Origin: Canna indica
Lineage: Eukaryota; Streptophyta; Magnoliopsida; Zingiberales; Cannaceae
Direction of reading: 5' to 3'
Length of the DNA stretch: 64,000 nucleotides
Assembly: GCA_034359265.1 (NCBI GenBank)
Contig: CP136896.1
Location: 60,647,501-60,711,500 of the forward strand
The position numbers and the translations under genes were made by a program. The notes beneath the pieces were generated by a model, which was given only the letters and a program-made list of their open reading frames with translations, was not told the origin of the DNA and did no database searches. This document shows positions 1 through 11,406 of the stretch, piece by piece (position 1 is the first letter of the stretch; the number at the start of each line of letters is the position of its first letter).

Positions 1-66
1 AAAAATAAAACTACTCTAACAAGACTACTCACTAAAGACAAAATAGGAAATACAAACAATTCTAAG
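1..66 (-). repeat. Fragment of a copia LTR
   Basis: This stretch matches 8251-8309 closely and in the same orientation, sharing the core ACTACTCTAACAAGACTACT. The second copy abuts a decayed copia polyprotein, so this is read as the start of an LTR from the same family. The piece is cut by the window edge, so its length and target-site duplication cannot be judged. Confidence 0.55.
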
Positions 67-1462
67 AGGGAAAAATAATGCTTATTTTGAAATTAAATAA
101 ATGATCACTTATCAGTTCACTTGTAATATTATCAGATACTTATATGATCAGTTTCACTTGTGAATTCTGTACCTGTTTTTAGTTAGGTTTGATAATGTGA
201 GGAAACATAAACAAAAGTCAGATAAGTTAATTTATTTTGATAATAATACAATTTTTTATATCTAGTTGAAACTAGAAAAAACATATGATCTCAAATTATT
301 CTACTTTAAAGAGGAAAAGGTTTTTGAAAATATCGCTCAATTAATTGGTATCATATGTTTTTCATGCAAGTGGTTATGATGCAACATGGAACATAAACAT
401 AATGGTATCTTCAAGGATGAAAGGCCAATCATGTTGAGTTTTCTTTGAGAGTTCCGCAAGTGCCTTGAAATGAAGAATGTGAATTAAGTTCAGTTAAGTT
501 TGAACTTAGAAACTCCAAACTATTTGTTTGGTCGCATACATACAAGATCCTTCCAAAACTAGGCTCTTTGTTATAGGCTGTGTACATTGACCCTCTCTGA
601 ACCTTCCATTAGTGGAAGCCTCGTGCACTAGGATTGCCCCCCATTTTTGCATGAATAAAGAAATATTTTCAAATTTCAATCTATATCTTCCAGTACTGGA
701 ATCACCCCCTATTTGTTTGGTCGCATATATATCATTCCTCCTCCACGTTGGTGGTGACAATATAACGTGCAGGCATGCAGCTACAACTAGCAACTCCATC
801 ACTCAAATAGGGGAGTGAATAACAGGTAGGTCCTTTAGCCTTTGCCAGTACCAATTTGTAGTTAAATACTTCATATGAATAATTATTCTAAGTGGAATGC
901 ACATATCATGTGTGGGTTATGAATTATGAATATTGCATAATAGTATTACTAATATTTAATATTTTAATAATATTTTAATAATTTTGTAGGATATAACATC
1001 TACTAAAGGACTTATGATTCAATACTTAGGATCCTCCACTGATCTCTCAAAGAATCGTGATCCTAATGAGTAATGACCTATTTTAGGAAAGGGCATGATC
1101 CATACTTTACATTATTATCAATAGCCCCTCAATTGGATTGCAGAATGTTTAATACATACTACATAATAGTTTGCTTGGTACTTAGAAAAATGAGAATCCA
1201 CGGAAATACACGAGAACAAAACTGAGAGTAAACATATATATATATAAGATTTATAAGAAAGGAACCCATATAAAGTTTAATTAAAATAAAACCAACTATG
1301 TGATATCGACAGCTGGGTTCACATATGCAATTATACACTACGCTAACTTCATTTGTTTAAAGGAATCTGTTGCAGCATCACCCTACCACATATTCTCAAT
1401 AAGCCAACAATTCTCTTTCCCCCTCGCCCTACAGGAAATAAAAGCCCAAAAGATAGAATTAC
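67..1462. other. Incomplete last visible intron of the BDP1 gene
   Basis: The BDP1 reading frame stops at a GT splice donor at 1462-1461 and no exon for the second half of the SANT domain was found between here and position 1. The stretch is AT-rich. It holds a SINE tail at about 545-650 and an LTR fragment at the edge. Short open frames in it show no family resemblance. Confidence 0.6.
545..650 (+). mobile_element. 3' part of a tRNA-derived SINE
   Basis: The block reading GGCTGTGTACATTGACCC followed by GCCTCGTGCACTAGGATTGCCC-like sequence is the typical body and tail of plant tRNA-derived SINEs. It resembles the body of the complete SINE at 5746-5906 on the other strand. The tRNA-like head with A and B boxes is missing or too decayed to see. 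Confidence 0.55.
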
Positions 1463-4400
1463 CTCATAGAGCAATGCTGTTTCTGATTTTGACCATCTAC
1501 TAGTTGGCGGTCGGTTCATGTACGAATGGTAATTCAATTTCTTAGGAGCTTGTTGGACATTGTGATCACCTTCTTCACCATGATAGTTCAGTTCTTGGTC
1601 CTCTTCAAAAAGAGTGTCATCATTGTTGGACAAGGAACTAGTACTGTCATATAATAATTTGCTCAAAATTTTATAATGGAGTCTGGCATTTGCAAAATTA
1701 ATTCTTTCTAAAAAAGACAAATGGTGAACAAGTAGAATTGACATATTGGCCCATAAAGTTGAACAAGATGTTTTTAGCTTAAAATCTTGATGTAGGAAGA
1801 AAGAAACTCCTAGCTAATTAATTATTTGATAGAAAAAGGAGTCTCCAATAGAATCACTTTTATTTGATAGTTAAATCAAGGGAATTTGATCTACCAAAAG
1901 CTTGGATTGATGGAACCCATCGGTTATGTCAAAACTCAAAACCCAAGTCCTTATATAGAAGACTAGCACAAGCTAGTCATTCACTATTATAGTTCTAAAA
2001 CTCAAATGGATAATCAACCAGGTCAAGCTCTAGTTCACTAATCAGACTAGTAGGCCAACTAGTAGGACCACAAAGTTTTTAAAAGATATTTTATATTATT
2101 TTTGTAAGTAAATTTATACATATTATTAAAATTTATAAAATCATTCTGTATGGCTTCTGCCCAAATAGGATGGAAAATGAGGGAAAAGATAATCATTCAA
2201 ATTTCAAAATAATTATTTGGAGCTTAATTTGAAAAAAAATGGAAGAAAAAAATGATACATGCTGGTACGGGTCAATTTGTACCATGTGACGATATGGTAT
2301 GATAACGATATGTACCAGTACCGGCCAGTTACCAAGATTGGTATGAGTACAAGATTTTTAAACAATGTGTGAGACTATATTGCATTGGTTCCTCTTATAC
2401 TTCTTGAAATAATAAAAATGGAATGAAAAATAAATATAATACTTATCTTTTTTATCTAAAATTTTGCCCATTTTTATATTTATACTAGAATTTCTTTTCT
2501 TATTTTATTACAAGAATCCACTAAGAATTACATTCAAATCCAAGCAGTTTGTTGAAATAGATAAACTCAGGCTTCATTAGGGATTAACTTTTACAAACTG
2601 CTTTGAAAGAATTGCAAGAAAAAGTACTCTTTCGCAGCTGCTTCTTTGAGGGTAGTGTTTTAGCATGCATTTACCACAATACCAATTTTCTATAAAGTAC
2701 TTTTATTTGGAATCAATTGCCAAACGAGATGCAGCCCAAAACAAGGTTGAGTTGCCAACTATGTGTTAAATAAACATGGTACCACCAATTTTAAAGAGCG
2801 TGATTGAGTAAGCTTTACACCCAAGGTTTGACATGAGATCTAAACATACAATAACACAAAAGATCACATATGAAAATAAATGTTCTAGTTTATAATGATG
2901 TTCATACCTCTGATTTGAGAATAATTTACCCACTGCTGCTGCTTCTTTATTCTGCAGAACAACATTGCAATGATATCACATAAGTAGCCTTTTGAGTGAC
3001 AAGATACAAGCAACCAAGAAGAATACATACTGATATCCGCTCTTTAGCCTCTGCAAGCATTATCAAGTCTTTTATGCTAATCTGTCTTGGGTCAAGCTCA
3101 TCTTCAGGTGTTTGTAGCAAAACTTTGTTCACTAGAGATTTAAAAGATAGTGATTATCAACTAAATTTCATTCAGTTTCTACTGTAGTGCAGCATCAGTT
3201 TGTAAATACTCTTAACAGAACTGCAACATTAATTACCTTGCCTTCTCTTTCGTCTCGTGGCATGAGGGAACTTCTTTTTTGGTGAATTCTCGATAGAAGA
3301 ATTACATTTTTCAGGGGCTTTCTTGCTCCTCCTAGCTGGCTTCTCGATTTCGGTTGTCTGCTTATTTGACTTTCTCTTGGATCTTTTGGGCTTTGGCATA
3401 TCTTCTTCCCCATGTCTATCATCACTTTGGTTGTCATTCATTTCTGGGAGGTAATTGTCAGTATCACACTCATCATTGCTTCTATCTTCAAATTTTTCGG
3501 TCTTATTTTTGGCTATTCTCCTTTTCCTTAGTGTCATAGATGATATATTAGCTCCAGCATCACCAGAATTTTCTGAATTAGTTCTATCTTCCAAGATCTG
3601 CTGTTCAAGTTCTAGAACATCTTGGTATTGGGGCTCAGTATCCACATCCTCCAAAACTTTTGGAAGTCCATGTTCTTCGCTATTCTGAGAAACAAGTCAA
3701 CTTCATAATAAACACTGACAAAAAGAAAACAGCACCTCATGTAATCAATCAAGGACAAGTGAAATATCCAATTATTTTCTCACTTAATTTAAATGTTGTA
3801 CCAATGTTATTATGATGGTTCTAGAGATTTGTACTCTCAGTCTCTCACTAAGGTTTGACTTTCTCTCAAGTCAACTCAAAAGGTGGTAAATGAGCCAAGG
3901 TTGTGCTCACTGGTATACCAAAAGCATGAACCTCTGACTAGTTTGTATTTATAGCTAAATAATCCTTCTCAGAAGAGAGTTCAAGTGACTCCACTGCTAA
4001 AAGTAGATCCAGTGCTTCTAATGTCTCACACTCTCACTATGATCTTGAGCTTCAGTTGGCATTAAGCAACAGTTCAAAATTTCCATTTCCATAATATAGC
4101 AAAAAGAGGAATATACAGAGCTAGAAAGCAGCAAGCTACTAACATTAATGCCACTTCATGGGGGTTTATTAATTATTATATACAAAGTTTTAGCTTGCTG
4201 GAAAAGGATGATACACAGCCTGGACTCTAATGTATCCTAACAGCAAACACGATATTTACATAGCTACTTCTACTAATAAATGGCTAGACATTTAAAATTT
4301 ACCTCATATTCCATCGTGCCATGATCCATTTGAAGTCCTCCATTCCAGTCTGAGGAGGTTGTATTTGATGAACTCAGTGGGTCATCTACAGGTCCGTTCT

Positions 4401-7361
4401 CAATCATTACTTGCGTGGAGGGGTTAACAGAAAATGACTCCGCAAGAGTACCAGAATTGGAACCATCAGGAAGAATAAAAGAAACAGATTTTGCCTTCTT
4501 TTGACATAACTTGTTTTTTCTAGGTTGGAACTTGCCTACTTGTCGGACATCTAAAATAAAGTAATCAGTTAGAGTCGCAAAGAATTCTAAAAGGCAATTC
4601 TCACAGATAAATGAAACAAAAATAGATATACAACGTAGGTCATTAATTACAGATTTTATACAAACAGGAATTTAATGTCGAACAAATATGACGACCAACA
4701 TGAAAAATGTGTCCATGTATGGAAAATAAGCATGCTGATTTATACTTTCTGAAAATATATATTTCATTGTATCCATACTTACTAGTTTGGTTACTATGCT
4801 GGAAGGTCAAATCATCTATTGATTCAAGGCCAGAAGGTACTTCCGTCTCCTAAGATGAAGCAAATTGCATATAAGCTAAGTTTTAAATTTTAACTTCAAC
4901 AAAATATGAACTACACTGTCAGAATAACTAAAGGAAATACCACTTGTTGTGGATCATCTGAAAGAGGTCCCTTATCAGCATTAGTAAAAGATAATTGTCC
5001 ACCATCAGTGGATTCTGATGCTAGCAATTCTTTTTCTACATGAAGAGACTTTTTTGTAGTGTTCAATTCAGAGAAAAGAAAACTTGATTCAGAGAGAGCG
5101 GTTTCATGGTTTGTCTCCTCAGCAGTTTCCTGAATACCTAGAACAGTAAATCATACTCGCATGAGTCTTTTACAAGCACATAGAATACAAACAATTTTTA
5201 TAGGCCTCAGTATTATATAATGATAACAAAAACTAATCAAAGAAAAAGTTACATGAAAGGTTACAGAAATTTTATTTGTGAACCTGTAGTGAAGGCACAC
5301 TGAGAATTTCCATCATGGGGGTTCATACTTTCAGGGTCCAGATATACACATGGCAAAACTAAAAGGAAAAAGAGTGACCAACTGTCAAGGTGCATCCATT
5401 GAGTTCTACAACCATAACAAGCCATAATGTGAGAACCATTCAAGTATAGCTGCATAGATCTTTGCCAGCCATACATCAACTGAGTTCTATAATTCTATTA
5501 CACAGTATTCACATTTTTAATCAATAAATATACAATTGTTTTTCCTTATGAAGGATGAATGCATGTTAGATAAAGTTTTTAGATAATGTTAACTCAATGC
5601 TAAGAAGGTTTACACATTTAGCATAAGATCTCAGTTTATCACCATTACTAGGTTGACAATTATGAAACCTAAAGATGGAGCACATAGATGTGTTGGTGAC
5701 GAGGCATTGTCATCTTTATAGAATAAAATGGCATATCGATATGATAAAAAAAGAAAGGGTGAGCCAGTGCACGAAGCAATCCCACTTTTGTGGGCTATGG
5801 GGAGAGTTGATGTACGCAACCTTCCCTTATTTCCGTGGCTCAAACCCGTGAACTTCAGGTCACAGGTGGAGTAATTTTACCATTACACCCAAGCCACGCT
5901 CTTATGGATATGATCACCTATACAAAATAAAAATTATTTCTATTTAGATGGTCAAATCGCAACCAACCCAACAGTTATTGTTTCATTGTAGCAGTCATCC
6001 AGTACATGGCAGTTGCAAAAAGAAACATCCTAGGTACCTAAGTACCTAAAGACTCTTTAGGTTTCAAAACAAAGCATGCAACTAATGCAGATAAGCTAGA
6101 TGTTCAACAGATTATGTCTGAGAAATTATAATAATCAAAATCTAGAATCATAGCCAACTAAATAACATTCTGATTCATTTGCCATCTTTGCCACACCCTC
6201 AAGGAGTTAGTTGAAATAATTATATGTTTCTACTTACCAGTGGTTCCAATAGGATGAAGTAAGTCCGTGGGGGATTCCTCACATGAATGTTCTGTCAATA
6301 CCTGTTGTAACATTTCAATAACAATAAAGACCTGCAACTTTGATGAATAGCACTCAAATGACTTGGGCAAATTAAAGAGAATGTAGCTTGCCTGTTGTGA
6401 CTTAGCAAGATCAGGTTGTATATCTACATCACTACCCTGGAAGCATAGTCCACCCTCAGAAGCCTCTGGAGAAATCATTGCTTCTGGCTGAAATGATTGT
6501 TGAGTTCCATTTGTTTCAAAGTGTATAGGTTCTGGTTGAGAACAGCTAGAGCTAAGGATTGAAGCACAGAATGATACCTCAATTTCAGGAACAATATTAG
6601 GTGATATCAAAAGTTCCTTGTTTTCTGATTGTGGATTTTCCTTTGGCTGATACCCATCAGAAGATCCTGATGGCATGAAAAAAGCTAAGATAAAGTAACT
6701 TAAATCTAAAATAGAAGGTAAGATACCCAACAAAAGAACTCCCAAAATCACCTGTGATCGTTACCGGACCATTACAAGAATTTGAACTGAAACACAAATC
6801 TGAGTCCTGAAAGCAGCGGAGAACTTATAAAACACATTTTTCTCATACAAAAGCAACAGCTTAATAAAAAATTCAGCCTGACCTGATCTAAATTTTCTTG
6901 ATTCTGCACAGAATTCTCCATAGATTCACCTTTCAAAGCTACTGATTCTATCAGTATGACCCTTCGTTGATTCCCAGATTCTTTCTTATACTGATGCTCA
7001 AGCTCACAGGCGACATTAGAGAAATTGGAGATAGAAGGTTGGAGGTAGGCTTGCTCCAATTCAAGATTAGAATCTGAATAAGGAGCCGCAGACTCCACAG
7101 AAGTAGGAGCAATCTTAATAGCATCACAAGTTCTGCGAGTAGCAGTGGCAACTTTAACAGGTTTAGTACGAGCTTTCGGCTGAAACTTGCCCAATGGTCG
7201 ATCTGTGAACATACCAAGTGGAGTTGAGCATGGAAAATAACAAGAATTCATAATAAAATTAAGTAGGTAGGTATAAAGATTTGCCTCCAATGATCACCTG
7301 TAGTAGTTACTAGGGGAAGAACAAGATCATCAACAGGATCAGAATCCATATCGTTAATCAT
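1463..7361 (-). CDS. BDP1: TFIIIB component B'' (BDP1), 3' end outside window
   Basis: This encodes a subunit of the RNA polymerase III initiation factor TFIIIB, which acts in the nucleus at tRNA, 5S and U6 promoters. The start ATG at 7361 gives MINDMDSDPVDDLVL, the acidic start of plant homologues. Thirteen exons keep frame: 7361-7298, 7202-6883, 6806-6752, 6666-6392, 6301-6238, 5358-5284, 5137-4941, 4849-4783, 4550-4303, 3684-3237, 3131-3031, 2951-2908 and 1682-1463, giving 726 residues so far. Seen features are GKFQPK near residue 27 and again (GKFQPR) near 376, a lysine/arginine-rich stretch at about residues 500-600, the conserved DLIMLAEAKERIS block near 625, and the first half of the SANT domain (RWSKSETALLYE) at the visible end. 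The intron after residue 220 uses a GC donor (CAG/GCAAGC). The rest of SANT must lie left of position 1, unless the gene is truncated. Confidence 0.85.
5746..5906 (-). mobile_element. Complete tRNA-derived SINE in a BDP1 intron
   Basis: Read on the minus strand, the element starts with a tRNA-like head (GCGTGGCTTGGGTGTAATGG, then the B-box-like GGTTTGAGCC). It continues with GGTTGCGTACATC and CTTCGTGCACTGG and ends in a T-rich tail. Identical 8-bp target-site duplications GATATGAT flank it at 5738-5745 and 5907-5914. At 161 bp it fits the usual SINE length. It sits in the intron between the exons at 6238 and 5358. Confidence 0.85.
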
Positions 7362-7794
7362 GGCCTGAACAATGTTCAAAAAGATGTATTAAGAAATCCT
7401 TAAGAAAAACAAAACAATTATGACATATTTGTGATGGATGCTTGTATCAACTTTCAAGAGGAGAATCATGAAAATATAATATAACTTTAAATTCATGGTG
7501 CTATTAAAATCTTTAACTTATAAAGGAGAATTGTTTATTTTGCAAACCAAATTTCCAATCTAAAAAGATCATCGCAGCTTAAGTCTGAAGATTGTCCTAT
7601 AATGCCTCGAGGACTATATTTATATACGCTAGAATTCTACTAACTAATATTAGGAAAAAGAACTGACATAAAAGGAAATACAAAACTAATAGAAGGTAGC
7701 ATAAATTAACCTATAATTATGCACGAAATCATAGCCTCATTGTGTGAGAGGTAAAAGAGTCTATACCATTCAACATTAGCCTCTCAATAGTATA
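7362..7794. promoter_or_regulatory. Presumed BDP1 leader and promoter region
   Basis: This is AT-rich, apparently non-coding DNA directly upstream of the BDP1 start codon. A promoter must lie here or behind the GC-rich repeat that begins near 7795, but no unambiguous TATA box can be assigned. Confidence 0.35.
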
Positions 7795-8235
7795 GAAAGG
7801 AAAAAAGACTGGTACATTATGTATACCCGGCAATTCGTGCCAGGCCGAAGATACGTGGAGGGGAGGGCCAGCCCGAATAAAAATCATGCTCGGCCCGACC
7901 CAATAAAAGTTCGGGCCCAAAACCCCCGGCCCGGCACGTCACAAATAGTAAATGGGCCGGCACGGATCCGCCCGTTAGCATGATACCAAAAAATCAAAAA
8001 TCGTGATATGGGGCCCGAATCGAGCCATTGGAACCGGGCTATCAGGCCCAAATCGGCCTAATAGCTCGATATTTTCAATAATTAATAAATTTCTTATCGA
8101 GCCGACCCTACATCCCCTAGCCCAGCCCAGCCCAATATTTTTCAGGCCTTATCGGGCCGGGCACAGTAAGGATCGGCCCATCCCGATTTTATCGTGTCGG
8201 GCCGAGCCGAGCCAAATATTACCAAGTCTAACAAT
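7795..8235. repeat. GC-rich GGCCC/GGGCC repeat element
   Basis: A 440-bp island rich in GCCCGACCC, GGCCCGGC and GGGCCGAGCC words lies in AT-rich surroundings. A second member of the same family occurs at 59335-59765, and the two share the CCCGATTTTATCG ending and a similar AAATATTACCAAGTCTAA edge. Such motifs are typical of hAT-derived MITEs with GGCCCG-rich subterminal repeats, but no clear terminal inverted repeat or TSD was found. Confidence 0.5.
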
Positions 8236-8250
8236 ATGAGTGTGGAACAA

Positions 8251-8905
8251 AATAATAAAACTACTCTAACAAGACTACTCACTAAGAATTAAATAAGAAC
8301 AATTCTAATACGCCCTCTCAAGCTAGAGCATATATATCAACCATGTCCAGCTTGTCAAAAGATACATTAATCGAGTAGGTCCAAGAACCTTGGTGAAGGC
8401 ATGAGTGGTTTGTTCATGAGAAGAAGTGTCAAGAGTGACAATCATCTTAGGAAGCACAACAAGAAATGAAATCACAATCAACCAGTGTTTTTTTTCTCAA
8501 TGCACTCAGCATTGTTTGCAATGTAATGCACACAGATTGTCACAATGCATTACCATCAGCTCAATAACCCAAACTCCTCAACAAGTGTTCTAACTCACAG
8601 CAATTGCTCTGTACTTTACCTTAACTATGAGCAAGACACAACACCCTGGTTTTTTACTCCTCCAATACAAACTCAATATCCATATAGAACTTTCTACCAT
8701 TGGTAGACCCAGCATAATCAGCATTACAATAACCTTCAATATGAAGATGCCCATTCTTCCTATACGAGACAACCTTGCCAGAGAATTTCTTCATTATGTA
8801 TAATCTTTATGACAACATTCTAATGACAAACCTTAAGCTTCTGCATGAACCGACTAACCACACCCACAAAGGATATATTTAGTCTGGTCACACTAAGATA
8901 TATGT
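8251..8905 (-). mobile_element. Decayed copia retrotransposon, RNase H end
   Basis: On the minus strand, broken frames resemble the end of a Ty1/copia polyprotein: VSRFMQ, then GHLHIEGYCNADYAGS, WRSKK, KYRAIAVS, and a tail like AFTKVLGPTRLMYLL. These correspond to the RNase H domain and the final HTKAL-like block. After a purine-rich tract (near 8310-8320, minus) the start of an LTR follows at 8309-8251 and matches 1-66. Frameshifts and stops make it inactive. Confidence 0.7.
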
Positions 8906-9550
8906 GTTTTTTAACTAGCCTGCAATATCTAGCAAAAACATCAAAATCTTAATCTTCATCATCAAATTCAGAAGGCAATTGAGACTCAATAATGGCTCTC
9001 TATCAAAGTTGCAACGACAACAGTGCTTGCTTCTCGACCAGCGCTGCTTCTTCTTCTTCTCCATGTTCTTTGATTTCAGCAAACTTTGACTCGTTTGGAT
9101 CATGTAATTGCAGTGATCTTACAAGTTAGGTTGCGGTCCCAGCTTGCTTGCGATCGTGGAGTGATCAGAATCGTTAAAACAGATCCAGATCACAAAATCA
9201 GGTGATCCTACGATCTACGATTTGGATAGCGATCTTAACAACCTTGCTTAGGCCTAACATTGGTAAAGAACTCTCTAATGCATCCAACATAGCTCTCAAC
9301 AAACTCAAACTCAATGGAGTGAGAAAAATTAGGCAATGAAAACAAACCAAAGGGTAGACAAGGTGGGTAGCTAGAAGCCGGTTGATCATGGTGTTGCCTA
9401 GATGGTTGAGTCAACGTTTGTCTGGGAAACTCTATTAATATTGGGTGGAAGTCAAGCAATGGTGTTAGTAACTTGTGTGAACAAAGTAACATACTAGTTG
9501 AAACATCCACCTCTACAAAACATACTCTTTATTCATATTTAATTGTGCTA
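8906..9550. other. Unresolved repeat-like spacer
   Basis: This may include more of the decayed copia body, but no domain is recognisable. Around 9115-9245 there are many GATC/ATCGT words (for example GCGATCGTGGAGTGATC), as in degenerate plant MITEs. No gene is supported. Confidence 0.3.
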
Positions 9551-9552
9551 CT

Positions 9553-9939
9553 AGTAGGGATGTAAAAGAGCTGAGCCGGGCCGAGTATTAGACTTGTTCA
9601 AACTCGGCTTGTTTATTTTCAGCCATGTTCGAGCTCGGGGTTCAAACTTGATTTGTGTTTTGTAACTTATGTTTGAGCTTGGCTCGTTTGTTTCTAAGGG
9701 TGTTCGAGTTCAATTCGAACTCAGCTCGTTTAAGTTAACAAGCTTGTAATTTTAAACGAACACACAAACAAGCTTTTAAGCGAACACGTAAATGAGCCTT
9801 TAAACGAATACATAAACGAGTCTTTAAACAAACACACAAACAAACATGTAAAGGAACTTTTCATAAACATGATTTTAAACAAACATAAACGATCTTTAAA
9901 CAAACATAAACAAACTTTTAAATGAACCTCTGAACAAAC

Positions 9940-9971
<32 letters not shown>

Positions 9972-9985
9972 ACAAAAACAAGCTT
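9553..9985. repeat. hAT-like terminus followed by degenerate 23-25 bp tandem repeats
   Basis: The left edge TAGGGATGTAAAAGAGCTGAGCC resembles hAT-MITE ends with GAGCTCGGCTCG words. From about 9755 to 9930 a degenerate unit like TTTAAACGAACACACAAACA repeats about eight times, ending in (AAAAC)n at 9935-9980. The opposite terminus was not found, so the element is probably truncated. Confidence 0.5.
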
Positions 9986-10740
9986 TATAATACATACCAT
10001 GGTACCAATCCATCATAGTGCAACCAAAAATATAAATTAAAATAACAATTTGCAAACTTCTAAACAAGATTCTATATACCAACTACGCTAACATAAAGTT
10101 GAGAAAGTGTAGATGATGAAATTTAGAAATTTGACGAAACAATATCAAAATTACAAGTCTTGCGCAACAATTGAAATTTGAAAATTATCATTGAGAGTTT
10201 TGTTTCTTGGAAAATGAAAATGTTTTAATTGATATTCACATTCATCAATCCATGCATAGTTATCATCATTCACCTGATAACCAACAGAATTAAAATTTTA
10301 AAAAGTAAAAATTGTTTAAGCACTGTGTAATAAACAAAGGAGATTGAAAAAATGAGATTTTGGATTAATTATTGGATATTTTTAGATAAATAATAGTAAG
10401 CCACCTTTGATAAAAGAATAGCAAAGGTGAAAAACAAATAAATATATTTATGACGACATGGAGAACTGCTGAAGAAGGGAAGTCACAAAATACCTAAATA
10501 AGATACGAGCTCAATCACAGGTAATAACAAATATCACACACTACTTGTTGTGCTTTCAGGTTTTAGTATGACTTGAATTTTCTGATGCTTGCACCAAAAA
10601 AAAGCAGGGTACAGTACTACTTCTGAATTAGAAAGCCAATACTGCTTCGTTAATGTATTTAAGATGTTCGAGCTTCATCTAATCTGGACAAAAATGAAGA
10701 AAGCCATGGAAGAACTGAAGGTGCATACCACTACACAGCA
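9986..10740. other. Spacer without recognisable feature
   Basis: AT-rich sequence. A short open frame at 10589 continues into the minisatellite but resembles no known protein, so no gene is called. Confidence 0.4.
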
Positions 10741-10744
10741 CCAG

Positions 10745-11085
10745 GTCGGGCGGCGATATGCGGCGATGGGCGGCGAGATGCGTCGGACGGCGATATGTGG
10801 CGAAGGGCGGCGAGATGCGGCGATGGGCGGCGAGATGCGGCGAGATGCGGCGATGGGCGGCGAGATGCGTCGGACGGCGATATGTGGCAAAGGGCGGCGA
10901 GATGCGGCGTGATGCGCCGGGCGGGGGTAAGGGCGTGAGAGAGGGCGGGGGTGAGAGAGGGCGTGAGGGGGGGCGGGCGTGAGAGAGGGCGTGAGGGCGG
11001 GTGTGAGAGCGTGAGAGAGGGCGGGTGCGTGAGAGAGATGCAGGGAGAGTGGTGGAGGCGGGCGGTGAGCGCACGAGAGAGGTGG
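10745..11085. repeat. GC-rich minisatellite
   Basis: From 10745 to about 10915 a unit of roughly 20 bp (GGGCGGCGAGATGCGGCGAT and variants with GTCGGACGGCGATATGTGGC) repeats. It forms a higher-order unit of about 90-100 bp, seen twice at about 10775-10870 and 10865-10915. It passes into a purine-rich tract of GGGCGTGAGAGA units to about 11085. The island is flanked by very AT-rich DNA. Long open frames across it are artefacts of the repeat. Confidence 0.8.
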
Positions 11086-11352
11086 GAGAGAGGAGATGAG
11101 GTTAATGTTTTCCTTTACTAATACGTTAATATATATTTTTAATAGATAAATACTAGTTGATAACTAATTATTTATAACAAGTTATTAATTATTAATTATA
11201 CAAATAAAATTATTAATAACTAGTTAAGAAGTGGTTAATAAAAAATAAAATAACTAGTTATTGATAATAATAATAAAAATAAAAATTATTATTTTTAACA
11301 ACTAGTTAATGTTATTATTTTAATTATTGGTAAAATAGTATATATTAAAATA
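11086..11352. other. AT-rich tract with ACTAGTTA words
   Basis: About 270 bp of TA-rich DNA with repeated TAACTAGTTA words. The right part (about 11290-11363) is similar to 28602-28680, the start of the second copy of a direct duplication described at 17328. Confidence 0.5.
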
Positions 11353-11406
11353 ATTAATAACTAAGTTGATCTTTAATTTAAAAATCTTCCTAGGGTAAAA
11401 AATCTC

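Noticed and set aside
10589..11080. Long open frames on both strands across the minisatellite
   Set aside because: Arginine/glycine/alanine- and proline/serine-rich translations are direct products of the 20-bp repeat and match no protein family.
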